From the NCBI GenBank assembly GCA_039619475.1, contig CM077115.1, positions 414,416,557 through 414,480,556 on the forward strand: DNA of 64,000 nt. The letters are read 5' to 3'. This stretch comes from Icerya purchasi. Lineage: Eukaryota > Arthropoda > Insecta > Hemiptera > Monophlebidae. Under the pieces are notes generated by a model that saw only the letters and a list, made by a program, of their open reading frames with translations, searched no databases and had not been told where the DNA came from. Shown piece after piece: positions 12,880 to 25,199 of this stretch. Both the position numbers and the translations under genes were made by a program. Each line of letters starts with the position of its first letter. Position 1 is the stretch's first letter.

Positions 12880-13910
12880 TAATCAACTTAAAAGAAATGG
12901 TTTTATTTTTTCGAAGAATATATTTTTAAATGCTTTCTCTTTAATAATTAATCGACTTTTTCAGAAATGTGTTTTTTTTTTTCTATATCATACAACGCAA
13001 GCCGACAACGAGAACCCTTTTTACCAATTCATACCTACGGGGGGGGGGGGCTGGTTATATATTAGAGTAAGGAAAAAAATAATCACCGTTTTCTATTTGT
13101 TTTGGTTTAATTTCACGCGAAAAAAACATTTCTTTTGTGTAATTAGGCTTTAAGGTTTAATGTTATTCATTTTTTTTTTCCTATTTTTAAACTAATGCTA
13201 AATTTGAACATCTATAAAACAAAAATTTATTTCTAATATTAAAGTAATTCGCTGTGTATATGTTCGACATTTTCTTTCAAACGATGTCATTTAACCTATT
13301 AAATTCCAGTTTAAACTAGAAATCAATAACGAAGTTATTTTTATTCGAGCATTTGCTCGGTATAGTTTTTAGTTTAACTCGATTTTACAAAGATTCATTA
13401 TCAATATGGTTGTGATCATAAAGTTCGCAATTTTTTAAGCAAAATTACATTTCGAAATTATTGCGCAGAAGTAAAATAAAGTTCTCCAAATACTAATAGT
13501 ACTTAATTAATCGATCTGGACAACCTTTTTTCTTTTTTGTCTTTAATACACAGATGTTATTAGCGCGGTTGAATTCATCGCTTATAGCTATTTATGATTT
13601 TTACGAATACATTAAAAAGAACGTTATTTATTTTTGCGCTCTTCGCCGCAGACTGCATCACGAGTGATCGCGAAAATAACTAAATTTTGAGATCACGCAA
13701 TAGAAATTCTACTTGTACAGAGCAGCATCTAACCCTGGCTGAATACCAACCCGATTGCAACGAGGGACAATAATTCTAAATAACTAATTTAACAAAACTA
13801 GGGTACGACTTCATATATCCCTTAAACTAAATGATCGAAATACAAATCCTCTGTTCCTATTAATAGTATAATTAGAAAAAAATGCGTTTTTGAAGTAATA
13901 AAATCAGGAT
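12880..13910. other. No recognised gene
   Basis: AT-rich sequence with a run of about 12 G near 13039-13050. Open frames are short and low-complexity. Confidence 0.4.
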
Positions 13911-13916
13911 TACAAA

Positions 13917-14168
13917 ATGCGCGAAAGAGGAATTAGAAGTTACTGGAATATAGAGTTGCCAACAGTAAATGGTGGAGAAGTATTTTTTTCTTATTTTGAG
14001 GCAATGAGATTGCGCAAAGGAGAACCTGATTTATTAAGAGCTCAACCATTAGAGGGAAAAGAAATACGATTCGAAAAAAAAAAGAAGAAAACTGAGGTGA
14101 AAATTTTTTTAGTGTTGCAGAAGGTGGCTGATTTGAAACAAACTGTGCGTGCAGAAAGCATCGGATAG
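13917..14168 (+). pseudogene. Possible remnant ORF of unknown origin
   Basis: An 83-codon open frame begins MRERGIRSYWNIELP and contains FSYFEAMRLRKGEPDLL, then a lysine run and VADLKQTVRAESIG before a stop. Codon use and residue composition look protein-like, and the similar tone continues downstream in broken frames to about 14280. I cannot assign a family. It has no visible splice sites or neighbours to support a host gene, and a transposon remnant is the likeliest explanation. Confidence 0.25.
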
Positions 14169-14664
14169 GGAGATGGTGAAACTTTGGATAAGTTGGAGGA
14201 AGAAGTGTGGAGACACTGAGGCGCATGGAAAAGCATGCGTGGAGAAATTTTTTGATTTTTATGTCTCACGAAAGGAAATATTTTCATAAGCGATTATTCG
14301 TTTAACTTCCGCTTGTTTGGCTTATTTAGAACATGAATAAGGCGAAATGAGATATTTTACAGTTACGGTAGAGAAGGGAATCTTTGAGACCGTTGTAGTA
14401 TAGACAAGAAAGTGTTTAGAAGTACAATGTGAACGTATATCAGAGGAACGACTGGTGTGTTAAACCGAAAAGGAAACATTTTACACATTGTATGTAGATA
14501 AGTAAACATTGAGTGAGATAGGAAAATGGGATTTAAAAATAGACACGAATATCAGAATAATAGTTTTATGGAACTTTAATTTGACGAGCCGAGTGGGAAT
14601 TTTACCTCAGAGAAACGATAGATATGTCGGATAGAGACAGTAGGGAAAGCAGAGTGGATATATA

Positions 14665-14668
<4 letters not shown>

Positions 14669-14707
<39 letters not shown>
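14669..14707. repeat. AT dinucleotide microsatellite
   Basis: About 39 bases of alternating TA directly visible. Confidence 0.95.
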
Positions 14708-14710
<3 letters not shown>

Positions 14711-14918
14711 TGATAGCTAGAGATGCGCAACTCTGCTGAAGGAGTTGGATATATGTGTGTTCTTTTCGACTGCGGATATATATCTTCATCACAACTTCAA
14801 CTTCGGCGGAGTAATCTATCTCATACCTATAATGTATAATCACAATCATCGTTGCGTATTCAACTCCAACTCCGCGTAGCACTGCGAACGCACAAAGCAA
14901 CAAACGTCCTTGAAAACG

Positions 14919-15200
14919 ATGAGGCAGACTTTAATCGGTTCAACGAAAAACACAGAAAATTGAAACTTACATAAGAAATGTATAAATCAGTAAAGTATTT
15001 TATAATAAACTGTATCTTATTTTGAAGTATTTTGATTTTTTGGTACAGATTTGCATAGTATTTAAAAATTAAGTGATCTGTAAATAAAGCCCTTTTTTAA
15101 ATAAGCTGTTAATTATTTCGGTTATATATTTATTTAAGCTATTAATTTTATATCAACTTTTTAATATAATACGATTATATGTGCGCACACACATATACAT

Positions 15201-15242
<42 letters not shown>

Positions 15243-15289
15243 CAACTGGTCAGCTTCCCCCTAGGAAAGATTTTTAGCTACGCCCATGA
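14919..15289 (+). repeat. hAT-like nonautonomous repeat fragment (second copy at 46028-46383)
   Basis: This stretch matches 46028-46383 over about 360 bases with scattered substitutions, including the inner TATATGTGCGCACA motif, an AT run, and the terminal block ending ...TAGCTACGCCCATG. The 46-kb copy has both ends and an 8-bp target duplication. This copy appears to lack the left part of the element. Confidence 0.75.
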
Positions 15290-15541
15290 CTGTGTCCGGA
15301 GTTACCCATGTCTAGTGATAACGTCTATTCTGTATGGAACACCGTTAGGAATATAGGCTTTAGATTGCTTTCTAGAAAAATGTTAGAATGTAATCAACGA
15401 GAAAGAAAAAAATAAACTGAATTCACCTCGCAACGTTTAAGAGATAGTTGGTATATAGAGCAATTTTTCATGTGAATACAAAAAGACCCTGTCTAGTCAG
15501 AAGAAAACAAATTGTTGTTAATATTAATGTTATTATTACTA

Positions 15542-15770
15542 ATAACTATGGCCTTAGATAGAACCGCATTCAAAATTGAAAATTCTGTAAGGCCGGTTCT
15601 CGTAATTTAATTGAATAACCCCGTTACTTCAAGACAAAAACGGTTTTTTAAAATTAAAATTAATGTAACGTAATAAGATGAGGACTGCGTTTTAAGCATT
15701 CAGGTCATTTTAATGTACCAAAATAATACCTAACGAGATTTTCTTTAATAAGGTTAACGTGATTATTTGT
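15542..15770 (+). repeat. Outer inverted repeat, left arm (A), of the nested palindrome
   Basis: The reverse complement of this 229-base segment equals 16927-17155 with only a few substitutions (for example near 15684 and 15752). The arm lengths are identical, so no insertion or deletion separates them. Confidence 0.9.
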
Positions 15771-16151
15771 ATATATATGTTATAAGTATAAATGAAATGT
15801 CTATTGAACGGTTACTAATGTTATATTTTTATTTTTACTCGAACATATATTATTCAAAATTCACAAATATAACATTGTTAAATACTAATTAATTATGTTA
15901 AAATAAATCAAATCAAATAATTACAATAATAGTCCGACCAGTTTCGTTAATACATATTCATGAATATGTATTAACGAAACTGGTCGGACTATTATTGTAA
16001 TTATTTGATTTGATTTATTTTAACATAATTAATTAGTATTTAACAATGTTATATTTGTGAATTTTGAATAATATATGTTCGAGTAAAAATAAAAATATAA
16101 CATTAGTAACCGTTCAATAGACATTTCATTTATACTTATAACATATATATA
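15770..16151. repeat. Perfect spacerless palindrome (B/B')
   Basis: The centre lies between 15960 and 15961 (ATTCA then TGAAT). Reading outward, every base on the left pairs with the base on the right for about 191 positions per arm, with no mismatch and no spacer. Divergence begins at an AT run near 15770/16151. A duplex of this kind could extrude as a cruciform or be a hairpin-closed replication product. It could also be an assembly fold-back. Confidence 0.9.
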
Positions 16152-16178
16152 TATATTTACGGTTTACGGAAGAAATAA

Positions 16179-16455
16179 AAACATATAGTGATTATTTATG
16201 TATGAAATTCTCCGTTTTTTAATTAAAAAGGTAAACATCTTAGCACTTTCCTTCCTTATTGTATAATCATTTTAAGTAATTATTATTATCGTGCACGGTT
16301 GCGTATAAAATTAAAAAAACAATTAAGCACTCTCTATTGTATGTTATCTGCATACTTATTTATCTACACTTTCTTTTTCTTCCCTTTTTCTTATTATAGC
16401 AGCTTCAGCTCTGCTGTTATATTGATTTATTTTCACTTCATTTCTGATTTATTTA
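16179..16455 (+). repeat. Inner inverted repeat, left arm (C)
   Basis: The reverse complement matches 16672-16944 with very few differences, including the AAATTCTCCG and GTGCACGGTTGCG blocks. The open frames in the two arms are the same low-complexity phenylalanine-rich translation in mirror orientation and are not genes. Confidence 0.85.
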
Positions 16456-16671
16456 ATATCATTACAATAAATATTATTATTTTCCGTTAGATCAGATCAG
16501 CTTGCGAAGACCGTAGTTCGAAAAGAGAAAAGTTATTTAATTTCCGCTTGGCGGAAGCAGCAAAATCCAAAGGTAAAATTGGCCGTGAAAGATATGGAAT
16601 TTCATCGAACGGAAAAAGAAAAGAAAAAATACATTGACAAACTCAAAAAAATTGTACAAAAATAAACAATA
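16456..16671 (+). other. Unique core (D) between the inner arms, with a short coding-like remnant
   Basis: This is the only part of the structure without an inverted partner. Its plus strand contains about 40 codons (16543-16665) ending in a stop, with ISAWRKQQNPKVKLAVKDME followed by a charged lysine/glutamate-rich tail that ends KKIVQK. This resembles the C-terminus of a coiled, basic protein. I do not recognise the family. It may be the captured cargo of a fold-back element or the end of a transposase. Confidence 0.35.
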
Positions 16672-16944
16672 AAATAAATCAGAAATGAAGTGAAAATAAA
16701 TCAATACAACAGCAGAGCTGAAGCTGCCATAATAAGAAAAAGGGAAGAAAAAGAAAGTGTAGATAAATAAGTATGCAGATAACATACAATAGAGAGTGCT
16801 TAATTGTTTTTTTAATTTTATACGCAACCGTGCACGATAATAATAATTACTTAAAATGATTATACAATAAGGAAGGAAAGTGCTAAGATGTTTACCTTTT
16901 TAATTAAAAAACGGAGAATTTCATACACAAATAATCACGTTAAC
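16672..16944 (-). repeat. Inner inverted repeat, right arm (C')
   Basis: Mirror copy of 16179-16455. Its right end overlaps the beginning of the outer right arm through the shared GTGATTATTTGT-like sequence. Confidence 0.85.
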
Positions 16945-17155
16945 TTTATTAAAGAAAATCTCGTTAGGTATTATTTTGGTACATTAAAATGACCTGAATG
17001 CTTAAAACGCTTTCCTCATCTTATTACGTTACATTAATTTTAATTTTAAAAAACCGTTTTTGTCTTGAAGTAACGGGGTTATTCAATTAAATTACGAGAA
17101 CCGGCCTTACAGAATTTTCAATTTTGAATGCGGTTCTATCTAAGGCCATAGTTAT
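16927..17155 (-). repeat. Outer inverted repeat, right arm (A')
   Basis: Mirror copy of 15542-15770. Similarity stops sharply after GGCCATAGTTAT at 17155. No clear target duplication was seen at the outer edges. Confidence 0.9.
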
Positions 17156-17159
17156 AGCT

Positions 17160-18945
17160 TGAGAACAGATGCGAATAGTGAATGAGCGATTACGAACGAT
17201 TTCAAGCATGTAGCAATCGCGTGAGTATGCTGTGGTTACAGCTACACCTAATGAGCGAATGGCGAATCGACGTAATCTTTCGTAACCTAACCAGATACAG
17301 AATGTTTAATATCTAGTGTTTTGCGTGCTTTTCTAACTTGTATTGCATGAGGGGTGTCGTGTAATTCTTTTTTCTTCTAAAAATATTTTTTATCGTAAAC
17401 TCATATTGCTCTGAAAAATACCAGAGTTCAGTTGGCCATAAGGTTAATAGTAATATGTTTAAAACCAAGGTTATCACATTAAGGCCTCCGCTTCCCGCGA
17501 CGCAAAAAGGAATGTGAAATGCAAAATGTGTTTTCAGAAAATCAATTAATGCACATCTAAATGGAACACTGTCCACTGCAGCCAGAGAAACCGTCGAAGG
17601 AGGCAAACGAATAAAACTCAGACCAGTCAACTGAGCAAATTTTCGAAAAAAACGCATTTCACAGTGTTTTTTATTAAAAATTTCTAAAGATTAAATAGTA
17701 ATGTGCGTTTTATGTTAATTCATTTTATTTACTTCAATTTACATAACCACTTTTACTTGCTGCAATATATATTATTACTAGTTTTGTGCAACTTATTAAG
17801 TATCGAAAAGTGAAGAAATTAAGTGAAATTGTTATAAAAATGTGAATTTTAAAAAGAAGATTAGTTTTTAAAATTTGAAAACACGCAAAAAAACTCGAAC
17901 ATCAAAAAAAAGCAAACTGCATTTATTACGCAATTACGTATATTTAAAAATAAATCAAAAACATTAAACGGCGGTTATAAAAAATAAAAAATAATTTAAA
18001 AATTTAATCATAAATCAGTTTCCTCGCTCAGCAAATGGAAAAAATACATTTCACATTCCTCGCTACAATGGGCCCAAGTTTTGTCAAAAAATTTGGTTCC
18101 TATATCGGTCTCGGCAAAAATAACGTACATTCCGTAACGTAAAGCCCGATAAAGTAATGTTAAAACTTATGAAATTAGAAATCGTTTTCAAGTATGAGAC
18201 TTGAAAAATGATAAAATGAGTATAATTGAACCGTCTACCTATTTCGCTACTGGAATTGTTAATTTAAAATTTTTCTGGAATAACTTTGGGTCACCTAAAA
18301 GCCGGTATTAAATTTACATCAGCTTACCAGATCAACTTACTGTATGATGTATGACACTTTTTTCCCCCTGAAATCTAGCCTAATTCGCATCTAAACTGAG
18401 AGTGAAACGTTTGTTTATTTTAGTACGATTTTCAGCAATACGTAAAAATAATCAATTTGCTAACAGGCGCTGCAAAGTGAAAAACTATGTAACAAATTGT
18501 AAACACTTCCAATCGAACTATTTTTTTTCTGCCTAGCGGCATATCGTAAATTACTTCCACAATTAAAAATTTTATTATCAGCCTTTTAACTAGTCATTAA
18601 GACAAAATTTTTAGATTCACCTTGTATTAAATTGTGAATTTTAAATTTCACTTGCACTAAACGGTAAAGTTAATCTTTTCTTCTGGTTTATACGGTAGTA
18701 GCCGAAGACTTTAGAATTTTAATATACTTTATGAGAATTTAGAAAAACCTATTACTTATGTAAGAATAGTGAAGAGTTATAGAATTTCTACAAAAAAATA
18801 GTAATTCTCTAACGAATTTTGCTAAACATTCTTCTTCCTATAATTTAGTAACTAATGAATATCTTTGAACGTTAAATTCTTCTTTTCTCCTTCATGTAAA
18901 AATCTTTACTGATGGCTTCAAAAGTGGAAATGAGGTGGGTAGTGA
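17160..18945. other. No recognised gene
   Basis: A 114-codon open frame on the minus strand (17657-17313) has a hydrophobic middle but no recognisable domain. The opposite strand over the same bases also reads as protein-like, so I do not call a gene. The rest is AT-rich sequence without structure that I can name. Confidence 0.4.
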
Positions 18946-18949
18946 GTGA

Positions 18950-19892
18950 GCCCCCTCATTGAATCACTCGGAATCTTTCAGTCTCCCTTCTTTCTGTTCA
19001 ATCTTTTCAGCTGAGGCTATCTCTATTTTCCGTGCAGTTTCCTTTATCTCCTCTACTAGGGGGATCTCCAAATTTCTCATCATTTGAGATTTCAAATCTT
19101 CCCTTCAGGCTATTCGCTCGCCTTCTTACTACTCCTCTAATGGTATTATTCTTTCCATTCGTGCTTCTATTTCCGAAATGCATTTGAATCGTTCCATTTT
19201 TATTGACTTTTTGTGGGTTTCTAACCGGTGCAGCATCCAAGGCAGTGAAGCAGCAGACTTGCTGGTCCGCTCAGCTTTCCTTAATGGTTATCTCCCCCGA
19301 AAACATTTTCCTACCTCAGACATCCTATTTCTTTCCTCAAATAACCATTCCAGACTATGAGTGGACATCTATCCTTCTCTCTTCTTCAACCGTTCTTCCG
19401 ATTACCCCCTTCTACAGCCCCTTCCAAATTCTTAACCTTTGTTTCAAGCTTTTCCCTCTTCTCGTCGTTCTGCTATTGTTCCCTTAATTACACTAAGACT
19501 TGATCACCCCCTCCTCCCGTCAACCTGTTTCCGATTTTCTCTTTCTCTTTCTTCCTTTTGTCCTCTATACGTTTCAGACCTTCCCCTTATTTGCGACTCC
19601 AACCACGTCCTGTTTGAATGCTGCGCTCTTTCTACAGAATGCTCTCTCCTGTACTCTCAACTCCTGGTACCGGGCCATCCTACTCCTTTTAGTGCTTCCT
19701 TTCTCCTTTCCTTCCCAACTCCTGCTGTTATTCCCCTGTTACTTTCCATTGGGCTTTCCATTTCTGATCGTATAGCATTTTAACCTCTTAGGTAGTTGTG
19801 CTTGCTTCTGTCCTTTCTATTTGTTTCTGGGTTAAGGTCCTTAGTTGACAAGAACAGTGTGAGGATGGGGGGGGGGGTCAAAAAAAAACCAA
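18950..19892 (+). mobile_element. LINE 3' fragment with RNase H domain remnant
   Basis: The segment FLWVSNRCSIQGSEAADLL at about 19205-19262 matches the C-terminal part of the RNase H domain found in jockey/I-type LINEs (usual form WVPSHxGIxGNExAD). The following frames give the typical zinc-like tail, CDSNHVLFECCALSTE, near 19588-19640 and then a leucine-rich end. The element terminates near 19892 after a G run and a short A run that could be the eroded poly(A). Several frame changes make it inactive. Confidence 0.75.
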
Positions 19893-20343
19893 CGATAAAA
19901 TCTTTTACAGTTATTTTTTCTCACCACTCCTAAAGTAAGCTATATTTCATTGCAACAAACACTCTTGCCAGAAAAAATTTCTGGCTGTATTGCATCCTGG
20001 TATAACTTTAGTCCACAATCTATCAGGTTTTGTTATATTACAACTACACACAGTTCCACTGTTTATTTTTTTTAAATTTCATTCTTCTTCTTCTATACTT
20101 ACAAAATGAAATTTTCTATTACCGAAAATTAGAACTTACTCCCTTGTTCATTTATTTCAAAAATCGGCTCCTTTATTAATATAAATTACTAGAGTGAAAG
20201 TTGTAAATGTATTACTTTTAATTTATCTTTCTTCTACAAAAAAAAATATATATTTTTATCTTTAGGATTAAAAAAACTGTATTTTACTTTATCGAAAACG
20301 AGAAAGATGATTTCACAAATATTACTTTACCGCGAGAAATTAA

Positions 20344-20970
20344 ATGAATTTTATTAAAATCGCTTGTATTTTATTTAGTTCTCCTATACCTAACAAATTA
20401 TGTAAATGGGAAAAATACAAAGAATACGAAATTCTACAAAAACGCATATGTGGAAAAGGCGAAAAAGAATTTGAAGAAAAAATTCCGATTAGGAATGAAG
20501 TAAAATACCTTGGGTTGTACTTGGACAGTAAATTATCGTAGTATGAACATACTGACTCTGTAGGGTTGTGTTAAAAATGTCCATATCAATAAGATACGTT
20601 TTCAAAATAAGGCCATTAGACTCTTGTGTCACCTCCTTCGTACTTCACGGACACATTCCATAGGGACTTTAACATACCTTACGTAAAGGAAGAAATAAAA
20701 CTTGCCGCCTAGCGATATACTAGTCGCTTAGAAATCCATCCCAACCCGTTGGCTATCAATCTGTTTGACAACAGCCTAGAAATTCAACGGCTGAAGCGTT
20801 CTAGAGTCTTTGACTTCATTTAAAACTTGAATAGATGTTCCTGGAGAACCCTGATAGTAGTGGCCGCTTACGCGTTAATTTTCATTCCAGTACAATTGCT
20901 TGATGGCCTTTGAAGAGCAATTGTAATTAATATAAAGATTATAAAAAATAATAATAATAATAGTAATAAA
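20344..20970 (+). mobile_element. Jockey-like LINE 3' fragment
   Basis: Translation contains RNEVKYLGLYLDSKLS near 20491-20538, the conserved KYLG-LD block after the reverse transcriptase palm. It then gives FNIPYVKEEIKLAA and ARYTSRLE-like text with HPNPLAINLFDNSLE near 20670-20790. Frame changes and stops interrupt it. It ends in AAT-rich simple sequence near 20945-20970, consistent with a LINE tail. The upstream reverse transcriptase is absent, so the copy is 5'-truncated. Confidence 0.75.
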
Positions 20971-21259
20971 TATTTATTAATATACGTGTAGTAGTAAATT
21001 GTTTATAGAATTTTAAACATTATCACAACGAGGCCATATGAACAACAACGCAACGGCTTAATTTGTAACCTAATAAATATTGGAATAAAATTTACCGGGG
21101 AGAAAATATCTGAAAAAAACAAAAAAGAATTCTCGCTACTTCTCATAAAAACATTAGGCGTTCATAAAAAGTAAATCATATCTCGCTGACAAGCTTTTTG
21201 TTTATTTAGTCAAAAGCAAAAAAAAAAAAGAGAGAAACGTATTCAATTTGAATTTTTAA

Positions 21260-21524
21260 AGGGTACAAAAAACATACTTAAATATAATTTTTAAATTCCC
21301 GGTCTAAATTTTCGATTACTGGAATTGTAAAAAATGAAAAATATAATTTTTTTTTGTTACTATAGATAATGTAATTTATTATCGAGTAAAGTACATTGAA
21401 AAAATACATTCATTTTTCGCTCCAAATGATTTCTTCTTATTAAAAATATCGTTGGACCATTTTTACTTTTTTCTCGATTTTACAACAAAATTCGCGGCTT
21501 ATTCCCGATCAGGTGGCCACCCTG
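21260..21524 (-). mobile_element. MITE copy with CAGGGTGGCCA end (related to 51978-52307)
   Basis: The minus strand begins CAGGGTGGCCACCTGATCGG and then follows the 51978-52307 element: a GGAATAAGC block, TTTTGTTGTAAAA, an AAAAAAGTAAAAATGG block and, near the far end, TTTAGACCGGGAA. Identity is moderate, so the insertions are old. The far end is not sharply defined. Confidence 0.65.
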
Positions 21525-22591
21525 TGATTGCGAATTGAACTAAATCAAAGTATTTAGCAGTGTTATCGATGCGTAAACCAATGCGATTTAAACTGTAGAC
21601 AAAACCGGTACTGAAGCGTATTAGACTAGACAGTGGTGTTTGATTTGCGTGAAACTCGATGTGAACTCCGTGTCTTCAAAATAACGAACATTTGCGCTGG
21701 ATTAAGTTCCGCACTTGACCAGTCCAAATGAATTAATAAAAAAAAAAGCTACAGTTACCCGATATACCGAAATATATGGGATGCTCAATGTTTGAGAATC
21801 GGATACAACAAATTAAATGTTCTAGTTGTAATTTGTTTTACAGAATACATCTTCTACATACATACATACATACATGCATACGTACATATCACGTGCACGC
21901 GCGCATACATGTTCATTCGAAGAATAAAATGGAAAGAATAAAACCAATAATCTTTTGAAAACATCGTTCAAAGTGTATATGCACCTCTATACTTGTTAAT
22001 ATTTTTTAAAGCGTTCACACGTCTCCGATTACATTCGGCCAGGAAATTACGAAGCCTTATACATGCAAACGTGGTCAAATTTGATTAGCTCATTACAAAA
22101 ATACGGAACAGGATAGAGTACATTAAGTTAACGATTTGGTATGTTTGAAACATTTAATTTTTATCAAAGAACGTTTAAAAAAAAAACAAAAACATCTTTA
22201 CATCTTTTAACATGGAGTCGATACGCTAATTTGAATTCAAATATCAAATTATAATTACCGAAGAATTTTATATTGATACGTTACTATCTCGACCGTCAAA
22301 TAGGTGTCATCATCGAGCAATTAATTCTTATCCGTTTCCTTATTCCACGTAATTACTAGTACTTCCAAAACTGCGCACTATGCAATGCATAGCGGCAAAA
22401 AAAAAGTAATTGTACATTATATTATTAGCTTATCTAATTACCAAGCGTAACAATTATGTCTGGTACTTTAAAAGCGGCAACTTCTTTAAAGTTTCTTTGG
22501 TTAAATTTTTTAATTTCGGCGTTGAATAAAATGATTTGCAGGTCTAACCTGAGACAATATTTGATATATAAAATGTACATTATTTTTGTGA

Positions 22592-22623
<32 letters not shown>

Positions 22624-23205
22624 TAGAAACAAACCATTTCGCCACCACGCCATATATAGATATATATACGTTTTATAAATCTATTTCTATTTTCGTTTAC
22701 TTAATATTTTTGAGAATAAAATTTGAAATCATGGTTTATTCGAGGATAAATAAAATATCAGATCTTAAAAGGCGTAACACAATATTACTATTCAAAAAAA
22801 AAATTCTTCGCATATTTATTTTATAAATAACAATACATTTTTCACTAATATTCGTACTATTAATAATTTCCATCATTTTGATTTATATATTAATAATTTA
22901 CATAAATGAATTATCCCGTATATGAACATTAATAAAAATTACATATGTTATTAATTATACTCGTAATAAAAAATTTTGCATAAAATATTAATGAAATACC
23001 TAAAAATATGGAGCATATTTTTTCTTTTTTCTTTTAAAGGTAGGTAAAAACACCCTAAAAAATCACCAATATTTATTTTAAATTTTTGATTTTTTTCAGA
23101 TTTGTATGCATTTATAATAACTATTTCAGTTCGCATGGGGAGGGGGGGGTAACTCCCCGTAGACGCGACATTGATACACGCACACGCACATATATATATA
23201 TTTTT
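21525..23205. other. No recognised gene
   Basis: AT-rich sequence with a CATA-rich stretch near 21855-21885, an AT run near 22591-22613 and a short G run near 23140-23149. No coding similarity was seen. Confidence 0.4.
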
Positions 23206-23219
23206 TTTTTCCAGTAATG

Positions 23220-24115
23220 GAGCTTTAGGAGGCTTAGTGATACCGAAGCTTTTTTAATTCTTCCCGATTTTAACTTTTCCACATCATTTCGTCTTCCGCC
23301 TTTCTGTTCTATTTTTACAGCCGAATTGATAGGTATCTTGTGTTCGATTATTTATATTTGTTTTAATCGTATAATTTCTGATTCCATTAGTGCCCTCAGG
23401 CTATTAATTTATCTCTTCCGACTTTCATTCTTCGTACACGATTCCTTATTCACAATCTTTCTTTTTATCACTTTCTATATACGTTGATTTACTGTGGGTT
23501 CCTGGTGATAGAGGCAACGAGAGTAACGAAATGGTGGACGCTTTGGCTCAGGGTTCACGTATTTACTTTAAAAAAATTCCAAATGCTAATCTATTATCCT
23601 TAAGTAAAAAATTTCACTTTAATTTTAATCGTGTATGTAGTCTTCCTCCTTTACCAATTATCGCTCCTTCCATCTCTCAATTCAACCTACCCTTCCTTCT
23701 AATTCTTGCTTCTCAGAGTTTTCTTCTCTTCCACGTTCTATTATTGTGTCTATTATTAGTCAACGCCCTTTAATCATTCTTTATGGCCCTCTTCACGCTA
23801 TCGTCTCCCTTTGATTTTCTCTCCGTATTGTCCTCTACACGCTAATGAAGCAGTTGTCTGTGAGTGTGATCGTATTTCCTTTGAGTGTTTTGCTCTTTCT
23901 GCTGAACGTTCTTTTCTTTATTTACTCCTCTTAAAGTTAACATGTTTCGTATTGTGCTTCCCATATCCTGTTCTTACCCTCTTAGTTTGTTGTCTCTGCT
24001 ACTGGTTCCTTTATTTCAGCTATTTCCGATCGAATTAAGTTCTAATTACTCAACTCTTCTTCCTATTGTTTCTGGATGGAGGTTCTCGGTTAACGAGCCC
24101 AACAAAAAAAAAAAT
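23220..24115 (+). mobile_element. LINE 3' fragment with RNase H domain remnant (second copy of the 18950 family)
   Basis: YVDLLWVPGDRGNESNEMVD at about 23481-23540 is the RNase H C-terminal motif of LINEs, and VVCECDRISFECFALSAERS near 23844-23905 is the same cysteine-containing tail as in the copy at 18950-19892. The end near 24100-24115 is an A run after a GTTAACGAGCCC-like terminus, again matching the other copy. Frames are broken. Confidence 0.75.
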
Positions 24116-24965
24116 GCAAATTTTAATTATATTATACTGTTAAGTATCAAATGTAGCAACTATAAATTTTCCATTGTCGAATATTTCACATTATTAGATG
24201 CATAGCTGGCAATTTTGTTCTTGTAATCGTTTTTTTTTTTTTTAAATCGCCGATACAACTTTTCGATTATTTAACATTTCGCGCTTTTTTTTCTTCACAG
24301 TAAATTAAAATATTACAATAATTCTGTCTTTGCATATTTTTTTTTTTTCTTCAAAGACGGCGGAAATGAATTCCTCCTATTCTTTCGATTTTCTACTAAA
24401 AGAAAAAGTTGAAGGTTTCTAGCAATTTCAAAATACCTGCGCTTAATTATAGGCAAGAGACTTGAACACGCAGCGTCTTTTGTAAAAACGGAACTAACTA
24501 TTATATCACTATATAAATTAAAGGCAAAAGTGTAGCGTGTAGAATTACCACGTTTGACGAACCACGCCAGATCATTTCATTTGGTTCGAGTTACGAGTAT
24601 TTACTTTTATAAACGATTCTCAAATTAAATTATTTGCAATATTTGTTTAAGTAAAAGTTGCGAATTATATGTTAAGAAATATTTATATTCGTAATAAACT
24701 AGTTCCGAATTACGAACGAAATGCAACGTGTTCGCAAAAATATAGCAGCAAAAAATCCAACTACAGTAGACGCTTAACATTCGAAAAAAAGATAATGAAC
24801 AGTTTTAACGCGTCCGACCTAATATTCGCAAAGTGTAAAATTCGGAATGTGAGTGCGTGCTCGGATCAGTTGAAATTTGCCGCTTTTTTATTTCTTAATT
24901 ACAACAAAATAGCTCTCTAGACAAATAATTATTTAGAAATTTACACGTTCTATTAATTTCCATTA

Positions 24966-25199
24966 ATGAAAAAGTATTTAATAGACGTTTTAAGTAGTTT
25001 TGTAAAAGCGGCATTAAAGAATGCTGATCTATTATTTTTCAAACAATACGGTATCGCTAGAGAAGTCATATTCCAGAATAGATTTGTCATTTTCATTTTG
25101 TCGACTATTGATCATGTTTTGGAACTAAATACTCGTAAGCACCTCGTAATTAGCGAGAATTCTGAAGTGATCTATCGACAGCTGATCAAAGAAGTTTAA
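24966..25199 (+). pseudogene. Possible retroelement integrase remnant
   Basis: A 77-codon frame begins MKKYLIDVLSSFVKA and continues FKQYGIAREVIFQNRF. The spacing is reminiscent of the integrase core of gypsy-type elements (a D-x-FS-(R/K)-x-x-K start, then YGIP-x-x-(I/V)-x-SD). The second catalytic aspartate position is not preserved. Downstream frames to about 25560 are broken. Similarity is weak and based on pattern only; it could be chance. Confidence 0.25.

Noticed and set aside
14042..14287. Minus-strand frames opposite 13917-14168
   Set aside because: Shadow frames rich in Phe from A-rich sense sequence.
14700..14919. Left terminus of the hAT-like repeat (CAGTGATAGCTAGAG near 14708)
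   Set aside because: Resembles the 46-kb terminus slightly, but the intervening sequence does not match and no target duplication was found.
16299..16827. Two similar Phe/Tyr-rich frames on opposite strands
   Set aside because: They are the same low-complexity sequence read in the two mirrored arms C and C', not genes.
17313..17657. 114-codon minus-strand frame with a hydrophobic middle
   Set aside because: No domain, no splice or context support, and the opposite strand reads equally well.
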